64,000 nt of DNA from Aquamicrobium sp. LC103. Its GTDB lineage: Bacteria; Pseudomonadota; Alphaproteobacteria; Rhizobiales; Rhizobiaceae. Each line of letters starts with the position of its first letter. Position 1 is the stretch's first letter. A program made the position numbers and the translations under genes. Below the pieces are notes generated by a model, which saw only the letters and a program-made list of their open reading frames with translations, searched no databases and had not been told where the DNA came from. This document shows, one piece after another, positions 62,307 through 64,000 of the stretch. The DNA is taken from the NCBI RefSeq assembly GCF_001014615.2, contig NZ_LBCQ02000012.1, positions 186,001 through 250,000 on the forward strand, in the 5' to 3' direction.

Positions 62307-62332
62307 TCAAGAATAAAAATGATGTTCTGATA
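62307..62332. promoter_or_regulatory. 26-bp motif shared with 56659-56684 (site B)
   Basis: This is the second copy of the AT-rich element (20 of 26 identical), in the 237-base gap between the TRAP receptor gene and the acyl-CoA dehydrogenase gene. It joins the TRAP operon and the downstream acyl-CoA genes to the set at 56709 as a probable single regulon. Confidence 0.55.
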
Positions 62333-62421
62333 ATTGACCGATTGAAAGGCGCCAGCTACGCTCTTCATGTTCCGCGCGAGAGAACCCGTTGGGCGCGGGA
62401 ACGAGGGGAGAGCATGCCGAC

Positions 62422-63570
62422 ATGACCGACTATAATTCCATGCCAGAAGCCGAATTCCGCGCCATGGTGCGCGAATTCGTGACCAGCGCCTTTCCGCCGG
62501 ATTTGCTGCACGTCGCGCGCCGCGTCGGTCCGCTCGAAGTGACGGACTACAACCGGCGGATGGCGAAGAAGGGCTGGATAGCGCCGGCATGGCCAGTCGA
62601 ATATGGCGGAATGGGGCTCGACATCGCCCACCAGATCGCCTTCGCGGAAGAGCTGAGCGCCATCGGTGTTCCGCGCCTGCACGAGATGGGTCTGGTCATG
62701 CTTGGTCCACTCTTGATGCAATTCGGCACCGATGAGCAGAAGAAGCGCTACCTGCCGAAGATCGTCAGCGCCGAGCATGTCTGGTGCCAGGGATATTCCG
62801 AGCCAAATGCCGGCTCCGACCTCGCTTCGCTCCGGCTCGCGGCCGTGCGGGAAGACGCCGAATGGATCCTCAACGGTCAGAAGATCTGGACCACCATGGC
62901 GCATCAGTCCAACATGATGTTCATGCTGGCCAGGACCGACCCGGCGCCACGCATCCGCCAGGAGGGCATCAGCTTTTTCCTCGTCGATCTTTCCACCCCC
63001 GGCATCACCGTCCGCCCCATACGCACCCTCTCCGACGAGTTGGAGTTCTGCGAGGTGTTCTTCGACAATGTGCGGGTGCCGGCCGAAAACCTCGTCGGCG
63101 AACTGCACAAGGGCTGGACCATCGCGAAGGCCCTGCTCGGCCACGAAAGGCTGTTCGTTGGGAGTCCGCGCTATCTGAAGGGAGCGATCGACCGGCTCGA
63201 CGCACTGGCTGCCACGGCCGGCGGAGAAGCGCCCGGTTTCAGTGCCGAACGCTATACGAAGCTGCGCCTCGACTACGAGGACTTCCTGGCGCTCTACGCC
63301 GACTATTCCAATTTCGTGAAGAATGGCGGCGAGCTCGGCGCCGAAGCCTCGATCCTGAAGTTGATCAGCTCGGAAACCTACCAGGCGGTCACCGAGGAAA
63401 TCCTGGCCATCACCGGCGAGGCGGGCGTTACGGCCGATGGCGGCAATGCCGAGCAGGTGGAAGGGGCCACGATGTTCTTCCAGTCGCGTCCATCGACGAT
63501 TGCCGGCGGCACCAGCCAGGTGCAGCGCGGCATCATCGCCAAGGCGGTTCTCAACCTTCCTTCCGCCTGA
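62422..63570 (+). CDS. Acyl-CoA dehydrogenase family protein
   Basis: A 382-residue acyl-CoA dehydrogenase with the full three-domain pattern: GWIAPAWPVEYGGMGLD, WCQGYSEPNAGSDLASLRLAAV (flavin/substrate loop), NGQKIWTTMAHQSNMMFMLART and the C-terminal GTSQVQRGIIAKAVLNLP. It introduces the 2,3 double bond into an acyl-CoA. ATG 62422 is preceded by GGGGAGAG at some distance. With the partner at 55478 it may form a heteromeric enzyme; it is followed by an acyl-CoA synthetase gene. Confidence 0.94.
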   Translation: MTDYNSMPEAEFRAMVREFVTSAFPPDLLHVARRVGPLEVTDYNRRMAKKGWIAPAWPVEYGGMGLDIAHQIAFAEELSAIGVPRLHEMGLVMLGPLLMQFGTDEQKKRYLPKIVSAEHVWCQGYSEPNAGSDLASLRLAAVREDAEWILNGQKIWTTMAHQSNMMFMLARTDPAPRIRQEGISFFLVDLSTPGITVRPIRTLSDELEFCEVFFDNVRVPAENLVGELHKGWTIAKALLGHERLFVGSPRYLKGAIDRLDALAATAGGEAPGFSAERYTKLRLDYEDFLALYADYSNFVKNGGELGAEASILKLISSETYQAVTEEILAITGEAGVTADGGNAEQVEGATMFFQSRPSTIAGGTSQVQRGIIAKAVLNLPSA

Positions 63571-63617
63571 CGTCCGCCTGCTTCCCGGTCCATCCTCACC
63601 GGCATCAAGGTATCCAC

Positions 63618-64000
63618 ATGAGCGACGCTTATGATTTTTCGTCCATCAACTACCTGCTGAACCCCGCATCCGTCGCGGTGATCGGCGCTTCGGCGGACCG
63701 AAGCCGCATTGGCGGACGGCCGATCTGGTGGATGCTGGAAGCCGGCTTCAATGGCGCGATCTACCCCGTGAACCCCAACCGCCGGGAAATCCAGGGACTC
63801 GAAGCCTACCCGTCGATCGAGGAACTGCCTGAGACGCCCGAGGCGGCGATCGTCGCCGTCCCTGCGCCGCAGGTTGCCGATACATTGCGTTCGCTCGGCC
63901 GGCGCGGCTGCCGCGCCGCCGTCGTCTTTTCCTCCGGCTTCGCCGAGATGGGCAGCGAGGGCGCCGCGGCCCAGGCCGAGCTCGCCTCCATCGCACGCGA
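63618..64000 (+). CDS. Acyl-CoA synthetase, NDP-forming type, N-terminal part
   Basis: An open frame from ATG 63618 runs off the end of the window (127 complete codons plus two bases visible). It begins with a CoA-binding Rossmann domain: NPASVAVIGASADRSRIGGRPIW, GAIYPVNPNRREIQGL, YPSIEELPETPEAAIVAVPA and AAVVFSSGFAEMG. This is the first domain of acetate-CoA ligase (ADP-forming)/Pat-like proteins, which make acyl-CoA from a free acid. It lies 47 bases after the dehydrogenase gene and could activate the acid brought in by the TRAP system. Confidence 0.88.
   Translation, partial: MSDAYDFSSINYLLNPASVAVIGASADRSRIGGRPIWWMLEAGFNGAIYPVNPNRREIQGLEAYPSIEELPETPEAAIVAVPAPQVADTLRSLGRRGCRAAVVFSSGFAEMGSEGAAAQAELASIAR

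Overview
The window is a GC-rich, tightly packed bacterial chromosome or megaplasmid segment made almost entirely of catabolic and transport operons. The style fits an alphaproteobacterium of the order Rhizobiales (Mesorhizobium/Aminobacter/Ensifer-like). Pointers are abundant ABC and TRAP importers, frequent ATGA start/stop overlaps, GTG/TTG starts, paired ku genes and many SDR, IclR and GntR genes. This placement comes from gene content, not from a marker gene. I saw no rRNA, tRNA, CRISPR array, insertion sequence or phage gene.

Layout. (1) 1-5800, + strand: an L-fucose module with the tail of an amidohydrolase (probably the lactonase), a ribose-type ABC importer, L-fuconate dehydratase and an L-fucose dehydrogenase-like SDR. 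(2) 5818-16698: a quinate/shikimate-type module. A minus-strand operon carries an esterase, one TRAP membrane pair with two solute receptors, type II dehydroquinate dehydratase and an SMP-30 lactonase. It diverges from two tandem paralogous GntR regulators, a shikimate dehydrogenase-like gene and the fused dehydroshikimate dehydratase QuiC, giving a route to protocatechuate. (3) 16717-21447: an Lrp/AsnC regulator and a VOC protein diverging from a class V PLP enzyme and an FAD amine oxidase. (4) 21718-27461: TetR, an RND efflux pair, then hydroxypyruvate isomerase. (5) 27503-35958: a long minus-strand array (cupin dioxygenase-like protein, ABC importer with two different permeases and an unrecognised small membrane protein, two SDRs, iron alcohol dehydrogenase) with a divergent IclR gene and nested palindromes between. 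(6) 36066-38498: an SDR and two convergent ku genes.

(7) 38580-48949: an amino-sugar/peptidoglycan-fragment island. BadF-type kinase, GntR regulator, SIS deaminase and NagA run one way; MurQ, a CUT1 ABC importer, a Gfo/Idh oxidoreductase and its ATPase run the other. Near-identical operator-like elements overlap both divergent promoters. (8) 49052-51680: an SH3 protein, then a divergent ampR-ampC pair. (9) 51774-64000: an acyl-CoA catabolic region with DUF35 protein, thiolase, FadB-like fusion, two acyl-CoA dehydrogenases, SDR, enoyl-CoA hydratase, IclR, a TRAP importer and the start of an acyl-CoA synthetase. A shared 26-bp motif in its two divergent intergenic regions suggests one regulon.

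The modules are mostly self-contained: importer, local regulator and enzymes lie side by side. The most interesting leads are the small coupled membrane protein in the two-permease ABC operon, the MurNAc/GlcNAc island with its duplicated operator next to ampR-ampC, and the shared motif of the acyl-CoA region.
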